From: Mitragyna speciosa
Taxonomy: Eukaryota; Streptophyta; Magnoliopsida; Gentianales; Rubiaceae
Direction: 5' to 3'
DNA length: 64,000 nucleotides
Assembly (NCBI GenBank): GCA_024721245.1
Contig: CM045564.1
Span: 15,970,525-16,034,524, forward strand
The stretch's first letter is position 1. Each line of letters starts with the position of its first letter. This document shows positions 24,558 to 36,775 of this stretch, in pieces. The notes under the pieces were generated by a model that was not told the DNA's origin, did not search any database, and saw only the letters and a program-made list of their open reading frames with translations. A program made the translations under genes and the position numbers.

Positions 24558-24604
<47 letters not shown>

Positions 24605-26835
24605 AAACAATAAATACATTAGTTTGAGATATCAATAAACAAACTTATAAATTTCTACTCATAATAGAGATAACAACTTGCTTTTATATGTCAATATTAA
24701 ATGCTAAGATAAGCAAGTAGGAATTTTAAAGTACAATTTGAGTTGGATAAATAATTTCCTTTTAGATTGCAATATAAATCATAAGATCAACTAACCATTT
24801 GAATTAACCAAGCTAAAGAGGCAATTAATGAAGTGTTACTATTACACACTTAACTGCTTTGTTATTTTAGAATATGCTTTTTAACAACTATTGTATCTCG
24901 TGTAGAGGAATTACAAAGAAACATAGTGAAGGCCTAGAGACATATCCTCCTGTTCAATTACATAGGACTAAAAAAATTCAAAAAAGTATCTATAATAGTT
25001 TATATTTTTTCATAATTTTTCAATTCTAAGTCATGTTTATCTTGTAGGTTGTGATAGATAATGGCTTGGTTAAGCTTATAGTATCTATTCCTTGGGGTAC
25101 GGTTATAGGGATAGAGTACAGTGGCATTGCAAATTTACTAGAAACAAGAAATAAAGAAACTAATAGGGGGTAATTGATCTTTTCCTTTACACAATATTAG
25201 GTTTGTTAGGAAGGTGGGATTTGGAGCATGAATTTACAACAAATTATGTTTAGTTAGGAAGGTGCTTTGTTATGAAGCTTCTATTACTTTCGTAGCCTTC
25301 GCTCGGCCCATGAATTTTCTATATAGCAACTAATACATGTTATATTTGTTCCAAATTAGGTTGTCCTATATTATCTTAGGATGTCAAGATTGGGATTGTG
25401 AAAACATAATCGTCATTTTCAACTCTTTTTCATTTCTTTCTTTCTATTTAGTAGCTTATTCTTTATTGAATTTTGATGTGAGTACTATGCCTAATGTATA
25501 AATTATTACATTATTATCCTTTTTTTTTGTGCTAGTCATCGTGCTTAAGGACCTGCTTCATATAACGTATTGAATATCTAACTTCGACGTGGTGGAACGC
25601 ATGCAACTTGTTTTTAAGTTTCCTTTAAAGCTAACTGAAACGTGATTGTAGAACTTTTAGGGGGGCATCTAACACCATTAGCAGTGACTTTCACAGTCAT
25701 AGGAGCTAATAAACATTTAAAAGTTTGACCTTTTTTGCTTTTTTTTTCATTTTCTAAAAATCTTTTTTATCCCAAAAAAGAAATAAATGAAATGATAAAA
25801 ATACATGACAGGTATGCCATAAAAAGCAAATAATTTCTTAAGGGCTAAGGTTTCAATAATCCATACTAAGTCAAGCCAAAAATATTAAATGATTGAACAA
25901 TTCTAAATGAGTTAGCAGAGATTTTTTTTTTTCGGTGGATCTTACTGTGTAAATGATTTCTATAAGTATTAAATATTTGAATTGATTTTAGAAGTTGCAG
26001 GCTTACTTTTCATGTTTTAATATCAGATACATGTGTACTTATGTAAAACTGGTTGTAGTTTTAAAATCCACACTAAAGCTTAACTTAGTACTTAAGAAAA
26101 TGCTTTCTCGTACTAAAATCACTTGGTTTAAGTGCACTTAATGTAAAACTAAAATTTCTGTGCTAAATTAGCAATTACACAAAAACCAAGAACAAAAAAA
26201 GTTTCTATCCCAAGAGAAATATTTAGGTAATAAGATTTGTAAATTATATAACAACAAAATAGAAATTCTTAGTCTTTAAGTTTTATAGAGTTCACTTGAA
26301 ATAGCACTTGAAGAATTTGTTCTTACCATGTATTCCAATCCATTTAAATTAGTTTGGTAAGGCAAGTAATCTCTAGTAGCATTAAACAATTGACTTTTCC
26401 ATGCAATGTACTACATTGACTTTTTCATATAATTCACTGTATTCTTCACAACACACACACACGAAATGTATTACATCTTTCTTTTGAAGTTTTAATATAT
26501 AGAGCAAGTTCCCAAATGGTAAAAAAGAAAAAACAATAAGAGAAGAAGCTAAAGAGAGGGTATAAAACTCTCTCCCTTAACTAACTTTTTAACAAGAAAT
26601 CATTCGCTTGCCTAATACTACCAAACATTTCCTAAAAAATCTATAGATACATGATAGGATAGGATCTCACCATCATAAATTTTAAGCATGTTAAGGAGTA
26701 ATGTATTATGCCTAAAAACTTCCAATCAACACTGACAAGGATGCATGAATATTCCAGCTAGTTAATTGGTAGGAAACTATTTACCATGGTATGAAATAGT
26801 AAAAAGTCATCAAATATATGTAATATGTAAATTAC
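24135..26835. other. presumed tnpA intron, with a (GA)n microsatellite at 24561-24602
   Basis: 2.7 kb without coding between a donor after the DLWTSSTYK segment and the acceptor at 24135. It contains about 20 GA dinucleotides, a short CA run near 26450 and AT-rich sequence. The length is large for a plant intron, and an older insertion inside it is possible. Confidence 0.5.
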
Positions 26836-27558
26836 CTTATATGTACTACTGGTCCAAAGGTCATAGAGATAGTCCCAATCCTCTTGGCTAAGTTCTTCAG
26901 GGCACTTACTCTTTGCCATAACGGGATCTTCTTCCCCGCCAAGCTCTTAAAGTGTGCATGCAGCTTATATTTATGGCCTCTCCAAGCTCTTTGCATTTGC
27001 TTGTCGATGCATTTTTCGAACATCCGCATCCTCAACATTAATATTGAAAAGTGTCTAAATCACCAAAAGGAAAGAAATATTACAAATTTGGTCTTTCAAT
27101 GCTACTCTAGTCATAAAATTATCATTTATGATGCTTAAAATTTTATCAAATTTGGAAAACATAAAAAAATGCTTATGTCGAGCTTGTTGTGAAGTGGTCC
27201 TCTAACTTCAGATGGAACGAGTCTCCACTCCTTATATCAGTAAGCTGCAATGCTTACGAACAATATACTCGATCTCATTATTGAAAAATTTAGCGTTGCT
27301 GCAGATTGCTTGCATCAGTGCAAAGTCAAACTCTAATCGTCAATCTGTCCTTTGCATTTTTCATTGCTTTGCGAGCTCCATGACCACAAGTAATGCCACA
27401 TTTGGAGGAACTTTTTTGTGTATTGACAACGTCAACTTGTGGCTCCATTGATGTAGATAGATCTACAAATGAAATACAAACAAGATAACATATTATCCAT
27501 TTGAAAAATGGTATTAATGCTAAAAACAATATGTTAACATGTTTTATGATTAACTAAC

Positions 27559-28335
27559 CAACTTGTGGCCCCACAGATGTACTTGCATCTGTAAATGAAG
27601 TAGAAACAAGTTAAATAACAAATAACTTAAAAACAAACTAAGATAAATTAATGCTTTTATAATTAACTAACCTAGCTTGTGGCTTCTACCAATGAAGGAG
27701 ACTCTGTAAATAAATTAGGAACAAGTTAAATAACAATTAACTTAAACAAAAAATCAAGATAAATTAATGCTTTTATAATTAACTAACCAGCTTGTGGCTC
27801 TACTAATGGAGGGGACTCTGTAAGTAAAGTAGGAATAAGTTAAATAACAATTAACTTAAACAAAAATCAAGATAAATTAATACTTTTATAATTAACTAAC
27901 CAGCTTGTGGCTCTACCAATAGAGGGGACTCTGCAAATAAACTAGGTACAAGTTAAATAACAATTAACTTAAACAAAAAAGCAAGAGAAATTAATGCTTT
28001 TATAATTAACTAACCAGTTTGTGGCTCTACCAATGGAGGGGACTTTATAAATAAAATAGAAACAAGTTAAGTAACAAAAAATTTAAAAACATAACAAATA
28101 TTAAAACAATACAACTGTATTTAATGCTCTTATATAATGGATTAAAGCAATCTTCTATGTGGATTAGCTAACTAGCTCGTGGCTCGACGAATGGAGTTGA
28201 GTTTGTCAATGAAATATGTACAAATTAGATAACAAACAATTTAAAAACATTGCTATGTGGATATAAACAAAACATGTTATATTAATACTTTTATGATTTA
28301 CTAACCAGATTGTGGCTCCATTAATGGATGCGAGT
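27559..28335 (-). repeat. tandem array of 30-nt phase-1 microexons in tnpA
   Basis: Seven exon-like units on the minus strand: 28306-28335, 28173-28202, 28015-28044, 27901-27930, 27788-27817, 27672-27703 and 27559-27588. An eighth forms the head of the exon ending at 27462. Six are exactly 30 nt, and 27672-27703 is 32 nt with indels. Most are bounded by TTACAG or TTGCAG and by GTTAGTTAA. Each unit in the incoming phase adds ten residues, such as ESPPLVEPQA, ESPLLVEPQA, DSHPLMEPQS and DASTSVGPQV. Intervening introns are mostly 83-87 nt and similar to each other. Units 28015-28044 and 28173-28202 have AA where the acceptor needs AG. Exon 1 also ends in phase 1, so any subset of intact units keeps the frame. 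Confidence 0.7.
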
Positions 28336-28658
28336 CTATTAAAAAGGTAGGAATAAGTAATTTATATATAGCATCTACCTTTAAGAATATTTTTATATTA
28401 GTAACGATTGATAAGTTCAAACCAGAATGTATTGTATTGGAGGAAGGAGCACGCCCACTACATCACCCACCGCGTCCTCCACGTCGACCTTGCCCAACCA
28501 TCTGTTTCAAAACAAGTAACATTATGGCAAATTAAGACATAAGTGATGTTAATTTTAAATTTTAATTAAAACTAAGTATGAAAATTAAGAAAAATTAAAC
28601 AATGCCAAATCACTATCAAATGATTATATATAACAAATAACCTTTTTGTACAAGAAAG

Positions 28659-31600
28659 TCATGCAATATCGTCATCATAAATATGAACATTTGAATTATC
28701 AGAGTCATCATCAGTTTCAGATTCTAAAGTTGCTTTATCATCGCAAAAAGGTCTACCCTCGTCCTCACTGTCCTCAATATCATATAAGTTCTCTCTTCGA
28801 TCATGAAAAGAGATTCCTTCAGAACATAGTTTAAGGACCACATCATGAGGTATAGCTGTTGGTTCCACATCTTCACGAACCAACCTAGATGTATCATCTA
28901 CCTCTTCCATTGGATGAAAAGATGGTAAATCATAAGAATCTTCCTCTTGAAAAACATCTTTATGAATGTTATCCTCATCATCTTGCTCAAGGTATATCAT
29001 AAATACTACGATGATTTACTCATTGTACAACCATCCAATTCTTTCCCTGAGCACGATTATTTAAATAAAAAACTTGTTGCGCTTGTGTGGCAAGAATAAA
29101 TGGTTCTTCTTTATAACAATCAGATGTAATGTCCAATTGATGTTAAATTATTATCAACCACTATTTTCTTTCCCTTTGGATCACTATTATACCACTTGCA
29201 ACGGAACATGAATACCTTTCTTTGATGAATGAAATCCAATTCTAAAATTTCAAGCAAAACACCATAATAAGCAACATCACTATTCTCATCACCACTCCAT
29301 GTACAAACGCCACTACATTATGTCTTCAATTTGTCATCACGTTTCTTGCAACGAAATCTAACACCATTGACAATGCAACTATGCCAAGCTTGTGTAACGA
29401 TCATCCGCACATTGTGACAATGAGTACATATCATCATTTGCTTTAGGATCACCATTGGCTTTAAGAATTGCCATCTGTTATAAACATCTTTAATTAGATA
29501 TTTTAATTTGAAATTTTTATCAATATATATTTATCATGGTTACCTTCTTCTTGAACCAAGAAGGAAATTCATGTTTTTGTACACCCTCAATATCTTCTGC
29601 TTGTACATTTCTTGAGCGCAAAACTTCCTTATGCTCACTACATTTGAAGAATATGTTAGTATTTACACCAAAATGAACTAAAATCTTTATTGAGAATGAC
29701 ATTGGAATGTTCTAAACTCACTTTATGTAGTCATCAAGTTCGTCTCCGCAGTTATTGAGAACTGTACCATTGCACCATATTGTCATTCAACCCTAACTTG
29801 CTAAATGTAGGAGAACCTAAAGTACGAATTTTGTGGTTGAATAACTCCATCTTGTATTCTGCAGTTGGTACGTCCCAATTATGTTCTAAACGTGTGAATC
29901 TCATCTCAGAATCATATAAATAACGAGATAAGAAAGTAATAACCTCATCAACAGTGTATGCTTCAGTAATAGAGCCATTCAGGGTGTGCAAAATTACGAA
30001 CGTATTCCTTGTATGTACCCATGCAACTGTTCAATGCCAAACATCCATCTCTGACTGACTAGTCCTCCTAATAAAGCTTGTTCTAGGCAAATGCACACAC
30101 AAATGCACCATGACAGTAAAGAATGCCTGGGGAAATATCTTTTCGAGTTTGCACTAACAAAACAATGATGTCATCCTTCATCTCTTCAAGCTCTTCAACA
30201 TATAGGTTTTGGCACATAATTTTTGAAAAAATTGGCAAAACTCTATCAATATTGCACGTACTTTCTTATCCAAAAATTAGAGAATGGCCACAGGAAGTAT
30301 TTTTTGAAGTAAGACATGACAATCATGTGTTTTCATACCTCCAAGTGTATTAGACTCTGTGGCACATCAGGCTGATGTTCGATGCATACTCATCTGGTAG
30401 GCGAACTGACTTGATAAAGTCGCAAAACTCTACACATTCTACTTTACTCAATGTGTAATTAGCATGCAGGTTTCACAAATTTGCCATTCATCTCCCTCAG
30501 CCATAGTTCTCTGCGAATGTTAAGATCTTCTAAGTCTAGACTGTGCTTTTGCAATATCTTTCGACTTCATAGAATCGTCTAGCAATGTCCCCATGATGTT
30601 GTTACAAACATTTTTCTCTATGTGCATAACATCAAGATTATGACGCATCAACAACTTTGACCAATAAGGAAGCTCAAACAAGATACTCTTTTTCGATCAA
30701 TTTAACTCATTAACCCCGCGTTTACACTTTCTGTCCCCATTATTAGGTGCCTTACCTAGGAGTGCATGTAGGTATCTCCTCTAACTGTAACAAAATATCA
30801 TCACCAGAAAATTGACGAGGTGGTCCCCTTCTTTCTACTTTGCCATTGTACTCTAAGCTCCTGCGCCAGGAGTGCGTATTGCTTAAGAAGCATCAATGCC
30901 TTGTATAACATTGTTTTCCCCGAATTCGACTTGATCGAGTGTCTCCAAGGCATATTGACATACTAATTTTTCCATAGTACTCTACCCAGATAATGTAAGC
31001 ATAAGCAGGGAAGTCACTAATAGGTCCACATAACTGTTGCACGAAGACTGAAAATGAGATTGAGAATATTCATCATATGCTTGAACCCTGTTGCATCATA
31101 AGACTTTAAGCTCATCCACAAGAGGTCTTAAAAAGACATCAAAGTCTTTACCAGGAGACTGTGGACCTGGAATCAACAATGTTAAGAGATAGTTGCTCTT
31201 ATGCATTGTATGCCAAGGCGGACATGTTATAAGACATCAAAATTACAGGACCAGTAGACTATGTGTTGTTGCCATATTGCTAAACGGATTGAACCCATCT
31301 GAAGCTAATCCCAATCGCACGTTCCTTGAAATCAGCAGCAAATTCAGGATATAACTCATCAAAGTGCTTCCAAGCCTTCCCATCAGCAGGATGACGCAGC
31401 ACCCCATGCTCTTCTCTACTAAATTCCTTATGCCAACGCATGTCTCTCGCCTGTGTGCCTTGAAGAATAAAGTCGCTTCAGGTGAGGTGTGATAGGGAAG
31501 TATCGCAACCTTTTATATGGCACTTTTGTTACGAACATAGCGACTATTTTTACAAATAGAGCACACGGTGGCATTTCTATCTTCACCGTAAAAGATGGCA

Positions 31601-32248
31601 CAATCATATTGACAAACGTCAATAAGTTCATACCCCAAACCTACTTCAGAAAGAAGTTTTCTGTTGTCGTAATAGCTTTGTGGACAACTATTACCCTTTG
31701 GGAGCACTTCATGGAGAAGTTTCAACAACATCTCAAATGAATTGTCGCTCCACTTGTTCATCACTTTTATGTTCATTAGCTTCACTAACAAATGTCAAAG
31801 CAGAAAGCTGGCATCCCTCGTATAGTGGATTATGGACAGCTTCATATAGCTTCTCATAATGGGCCTCTTCAGCAGTTGATCGTTCGTTTCCATCTAAATC
31901 ATCCATAGGCCCGACATTGAAAAATTGATCACCAAAGGCCTCATGCAGCCCTGCTTCCAAGCCATCAAGTCCATCTGCCACAAAATCCTCGTTACCCACA
32001 TTTTCCTCGTCAACTTCTTTCTCACCATGGTACACCCATCGTGTGTATGAGTCACTGATTCCTACCCTAATCAAATGAGCTCTAATAACATCTATGCTTT
32101 GATACCTCGTATTGATACAATCGAAACAAGGGCATAAAGCTAACCCCTTAGAATTCAAATTCTGTTTGGCAACTTGAATAAACTCCTGTATCCCCTCCAC
32201 GTACTCAGGAGATATCCGATTCCAATTCTTTACCCACTGATGATCCAT
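28659..32248 (-). pseudogene. tnpD/TNP2-type CACTA transposase
   Basis: The start MDHQWVKNWNRISPEYVEGI and CPCFDCINTRYQSIDVIRAHL (32248-32080) make the Transpos_assoc N-terminal domain. The TNP2 (Transposase_21) body follows in changing frames: LLKLLHEVLPKGNSCPQSYY (31720), KRLRYFPITPHLKRLY (31510), FLRPLVDELKVL (31120), RHNLDVMHIEKNVCNNIMG (30650-30590) and LEELEEMKDDI-like sequence near 30200. DUF4218 follows (SITEAYTVDEVITFLSRYL, 29975). A DUF4216 region (HEFPSWFKKKV 29570; GVCTWSGDENSDVAYYGVLL; FRCKWYNSDPKGKKIVVD near 29200) leads into an acidic tail ending at 28659. The domain order is complete, but many stops and frameshifts abolish the product. In life it cuts and rejoins the element ends. 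Confidence 0.88.
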
Positions 32249-33339
32249 ATTATCTATGTATTAGCAACCTAAAATGAGGCAACTGGTAAAGTTGTTATCA
32301 TTAAACTATAATATTCTTAGAGTTATTATTGTTCTCACATGATGTTAATCCATGAATTAGGAAGGAAAGAGCTAAATGAAGAGTAAAAATTCAGCTTCAT
32401 ATAAAGTAGACAATTGACCAAATAATAAAGTATAAGGTTGCTACTTTTGTAATTAAACTTGCGATGATGTCAAGTTATCTAGAGAGGTGAAAGGAGAGAA
32501 GCGTTTATATGAGACTATTAAGTCATCATCTACAAGCTCCACTTTCGCTTATAGCAAAAGTTATAAAATTGTACTAATTATTCTTATACTTGTAGCGTAA
32601 AAAACACACGTCCACTGCCTCTGGACATAAGATTCAATCATTGTCGCTAGGTGTTAATCAAGTCACCTAAAATATTGTATGCCACAAAAGAGTCCCAAAT
32701 CATGTATTCAATGATTGAATGCATACATTTCCTGTGCACATGTCATTTGCACAGGAATATTCCATTTGCACAACAATTCCACCAAGAGGGAAAATGGAAA
32801 GATAAGTGCAAACTTCCCCATAAGATTCTAAGAAGACTTACAACTTCTTATTGACATCAATATCACACAACCTCATTTAACAATTTTTCCTCAGGCAAAA
32901 CTCATAAAATTTGCATACAAAAAGCACTGAAAGTAAATTATACACGTAGTACAGAAATTACGACATGTTACAACACATAAAACAGACAGTAGATTAGAAA
33001 ACGCAGAACAACATGAAATAAGAAGTATAAACATACACTAAACACAATAAAAAAGATAAAATACTAGCCTTGACATCAGTTGGTTAGAAGTAATATCAAC
33101 TACAACTGATCGTCAATATTTTTCAAATCAATTGAAAACAAAAGCAGGTCCACTAAGACAAGTGCTTCATGTAGGATTCTAATAAATTCTATCAAAGAGC
33201 TTACAGTAATGTATAAGAAGAAAAACAATTTCTTTTAGAAAAAACAAATAGATCCAGTTTCAATTCCTTCTCATAATTTCAATGATACCATTTTAAAATC
33301 ACTGAAAAAGAGTTCTAGCTTTGATTAAAGTTGATCTAC
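32249..33339. other. CACTA 5' region upstream of tnpD
   Basis: No transposase coding. It contains the first copy (32669-32751) of a diverged 80-bp direct repeat whose second copy is at 36561-36642. Confidence 0.5.
32669..32751. repeat. direct repeat copy 1
   Basis: Shares TATGCCACAAAAG, TCATGTATTCAAT-ATTGAAT and TTTCCTGTGCACATGTCA with 36561-36642 at the same spacing. The core TATTCAATgATTGAAT is palindromic. Confidence 0.8.
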
Positions 33340-33432
33340 CTTCCAGTTATCTTGTCAAGTTTAGTTGATCTTGTATCAATCTGAATGCTTTCGAGCATCC
33401 TGAGCACAGAGTTGGGTGGACACTGGTGAAAC
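33340..33432 (-). other. possible captured host exon (93 nt)
   Basis: On the minus strand a 93-nt block lies between acceptor-like TTGCCTTCAG and donor-like GTAGATC. Of the three phases only one is open: one base, 30 codons, two bases. It encodes CPPNSVLRMLESIQIDTR within a longer segment. The composition is less AT-rich than its surroundings. It does not look like transposase, and I do not recognise the protein. CACTA elements are known to carry pieces of host genes, so capture is the favoured explanation. Chance is possible for so short a block. Confidence 0.35.
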
Positions 33433-35059
33433 CTGAAGGCAACAATTATGATGTTGTTGAGATACAACTATACTTTATAACAAGTAAAAACAGGCAAAAT
33501 GAACTCCATAACATATTGAACAGTTAAGCCTTTTTTCTTGTGGCCATATGCATGCTTGAAATTGAACATTCACAATGTAGAGGCAAAATAATCTGTATAC
33601 TACCTCAATTCTCTTATCAACTTTAGCTTTACTAATACTTTTTGCAATCATGGGGAATATACAATTGATTTAATTATTCAGAGACCAGCATCTTTAAGCT
33701 TGTTTGCAATTTTATTGCAATGCCAAAAGCCTTATAGTGGAGGACAAAAACTCATGCCACATTAGCCATGCCTAAGGCCCTTCAACATCTAACTCCATCA
33801 ATTCAAGCCATCATTCTATATTACATAAAACATCAACGACGTAGGAGCAGGACTACATGTTATTTCTGGTGTTAGCCTTTCATTTTATTTCCTATATTTG
33901 AAAATCACCATACGCTTATTTTACTATTTGGAATAGATTAAAAAAAATTATAACAGTTTGGTATGCTATATTAGTGTATGATCTTCCTCAATGAATTAAG
34001 TGAACTATTTTATACTACTATGGAAGAGGGATTGGCTTTTATTCTCAAGAAAATGCAAGAATGAAGGACAAAATAGTAGTAGTTGTGAATAAAGGAGTAC
34101 ATGTTTCAATGTCAAACCAAAGACTCCAAACAAAGAAAAGGAAAAAAACAATAAGAAAAGTCGAGCACAATTATGAGTAGCTGGCATTACCAAGTTTAAT
34201 AACGAACATGGAATCAGCAAAGATCATACTACTAATGGCTTTATAATTTCATAAACATAATGAAAGGATGATAGAGATGGCTAAAAAAAATGGTGTTTTA
34301 CGAAGGGATAAGAATTTGCTGCAATTAGTTGCGTGCACAACTTCTTTCCATAGTGTATTTTCTTCTACTAATTGGAGGAAAAAAAATCTCTCTCTCTCTC
34401 TGTCTCTCTCTCTCTCTCTCTATTTATTTTTGGTAAAGAGGCTACATCTTAGCTGGCCAAGTAGTGACACAGTCTATAAGAGAATCCTACGCTATAATGA
34501 ATTGATTTTAAATTAAAAAAGAAAAAGAAAAAACTAAAGACTTAGATCTATACAGTTGATTCCTAAGTGCTGTTATGTGATCCTATGTATCTATCCTTCG
34601 TCGTGAAGTCATCTCTCAATTTAGAAGGATGTTTGTTGATGATTAAAATAATAAAAAAGTGAATTGAAAGAAAGTGATGTTTACACATAATTAATTAGCT
34701 TTAGTTCATGCTCCTCCCAAAAAGGGACAAAAAAAAGTTTACAAGATATTAGATGAATTTACTTTAAAAGGGGAATGGGCATGTACTGTAAATATTTTCT
34801 TAATCCTCAAAATAATATGCTTTGCTATACCTATACTTTTCAACTAAAACGGTCACAATGATCCCCATCATCTCTATCTATTTACTACTCTTTCAGCAAA
34901 AGGGAAGCAAAAATAAATTCCAATAGCTCTGGTTCATTATTCCTTGTTTATTTGGTATAGAGACCATTTCCCTAGTTTACATTGATCGTTCATGCAATCC
35001 ATCACAGAAATAGAACATGATACTCAACTGTTAAACATCACAATGAAAAATAGCACAAC

Positions 35060-35165
35060 TATAGCAGTTATAGCTATAAAAAAACAGCAGTTATAGCTGC
35101 AAAAAAGCAGCAGTTATATTTGCAAAAAAAAAAAAATAGCAGTTGTAGCTGAAAAAAAGCAACAG
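35060..35165. repeat. minisatellite, about 5 copies of a 20-30 bp unit
   Basis: Repeats of GCAGTTATAGCTGCAAAAAA and variants. The unit contains the palindrome GCAGTTATAGCTGC-like, so each can form a small hairpin. Confidence 0.7.
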
Positions 35166-36560
35166 TAGCAACTACTACAAAAGCAATAACATTAGCCGTT
35201 ACTCAACTGTTAGACAAAATACCAAAAACTTGCTTGCACTCACACTCATCATATCACACACCCCTAATAAGGTTCTATTCTTACTCAAAAGGTGATTGAA
35301 TAATATGACCTAAGGTGAGCATGTTTAGTTCCAAAAACTAAGGTGAAAAACAAAGTCACTCAAGCTTTTTCTTTCCCACATTTGTTTGCTTTCAAATATA
35401 CATGCATAGTAATAGGTTGTAGTGCTTTTCCATTTCAGCACAGTTAGCAAGTAAGGGGAAGGTCGGCCTTTTCAAATCACATTTTACAGTTAAAAGAATG
35501 AGCTTGAGAAATCCTACAATTTTTCAGTGATATTATTTGCTACTTGAAACTGTATTGCTGGAGAAAAAAAAATTCAAAGTATTTTGTGCACTTCTTGCAA
35601 ATGCCATGCAAGATAAATCTACATTCTACATATACTGGTCCATTATATATTTATCTAATGACAAACTTTTATATTTATACCCACTTCTTAACTATGTAAT
35701 TTTTACCACAAACAGGAGATCGAGTTCATCGTATTGCCTCTTTTCCTATTTGGAAAGGATTGTAGTGCTAGACAAGTCTCCAAGTCCTAACCCAATCTGC
35801 AATTTGATGCTAGCAACAAAACTAATTGCTATTAAACTGTGAAAACTTTATGTCTCACTTGGTTATCTAAATGGTTAACACCCCCCCCCCCAAAAAAAAA
35901 CCCAAAAAAAAAATACAAAAAAAAAGCCCTTAACCTTTGTTTTTTCTGCATGCAATGGAATTTGGAAAGTTAGCTTATGCGTGTGTGTGTGTGTAAGAAA
36001 GGGTTGATGGCTCATCAAAAGGATGCATGAGAATGGAAGCATGTCCAATAGAAGTAGCATAATTTATGCCTTTCTCAGTTCTTGGATATTGGTTAATTGC
36101 TAATTCAAGTCTGTGAACATAGAAATCTACCACAATGCATGTTCTGGCCTCTATATATCTTTCATTTAACCACTTAATCCCAGCCATTGAAGGTCATTAT
36201 TCATGATGTAGGAAAGTTATAAACACCATATATTTTGAAGAAACATAATTTTACTTGTGACTATAGCAAACTTTAGCTCCAATAGCAACTCACAAAATTA
36301 CTATATTGTGATTTTCGTCGATTGGTATTCTTGCTTAGGTAATTTCACACAATCAAGTTTATTATAGTTGAAGGTAAACTGTAAGACAACTGATGCTATT
36401 CTCCACCCCAACTTAAAGAGGCTATATAGCATGTAAACTGGAGAAACAATAACTAGGTTTAGATATTAGGCAGCTCCAACAAATCTTGGTAGCCATATTG
36501 TACTCATGCGATCCCTAAAATAAATAACAGTAACAAGAGACTCATATACTTAAACTATCC

Positions 36561-36642
36561 AAAACATTATATGCCACAAAAGGGTCCTAGGTCATGTATT
36601 CAATAATTGAATACATATATTTCCTGTGCACATGTCAGTTGC
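36561..36642. repeat. direct repeat copy 2
   Basis: Diverged copy of 32669-32751, lying 130 bp before the nested solo LTR. Confidence 0.8.
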
Positions 36643-36770
36643 ATATAATATAACAATGATGAAATCTCCATATAATATATTATTTTGATCATATTTTTTT
36701 AAGAAAATAATAATAATAACAATAAAAAGAGAGTTGAGAGAACCAAATTAAAGGTAACAAAGGTCTAAGT

Positions 36771-36775
36771 GGTCC
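36771..36775. repeat. target-site duplication GGTCC of solo LTR B (left)
   Basis: GGTCC precedes TGTAACACCC here and follows GCTGTCACA at 39251-39255. Confidence 0.85.

Larger units (their letters stand above)
23435..28501 (-). pseudogene. tnpA-like CACTA gene (plant Ptta/En/Spm transposase family)
   Basis: Multi-exon gene. Exon 1 (28501-28423) encodes MVGQGRRGGRGG, then a TGA, then CSGRAPSSNTIHSG, ending in phase 1. A microexon array follows (27559-28335). A larger exon from 27462 reads DLSTSMEPQV and on to KCGITCGHGARKAMKNAKDR. Later pieces are YIVRKHCSLLI and SEVRGPLHNKLDISI (about 27280-27180), then QMQRAWRGHKYKLHAHFK and CPEELSQEDWDYLYDLW (27060-26836). Exon 24134-23941 reads STARHRVARGVDLDAPTGQ, and the last exon from 23850 reads GRPTYTQLLNRVVKLEGTV, ending DANSNHDDVA and a stop. 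The order fits Transposase_24, the tnpA partner that binds subterminal motifs. Single-base frameshifts near 27000, 26952, 24080 and 23640 and in-frame stops make it nonfunctional. Exon borders are by eye. Confidence 0.75.
33433..36770. other. CACTA internal DNA without recognised genes
   Basis: Contains a (CT)n microsatellite at 34387-34421, a minisatellite at 35060-35165, a C/A run at 35880-35920, a (GT)n near 35979 and the second direct-repeat copy. A minus-strand open stretch at 35990-36187 (MAGIKWLNERYIEART...) has no recognised homology. Confidence 0.5.

Noticed and set aside
35975..36187. Minus-strand ORF starting MAGIKWLNERYIEART as a captured gene
   Set aside because: Composition is like its surroundings, it runs into a GT microsatellite, and no family is recognised.
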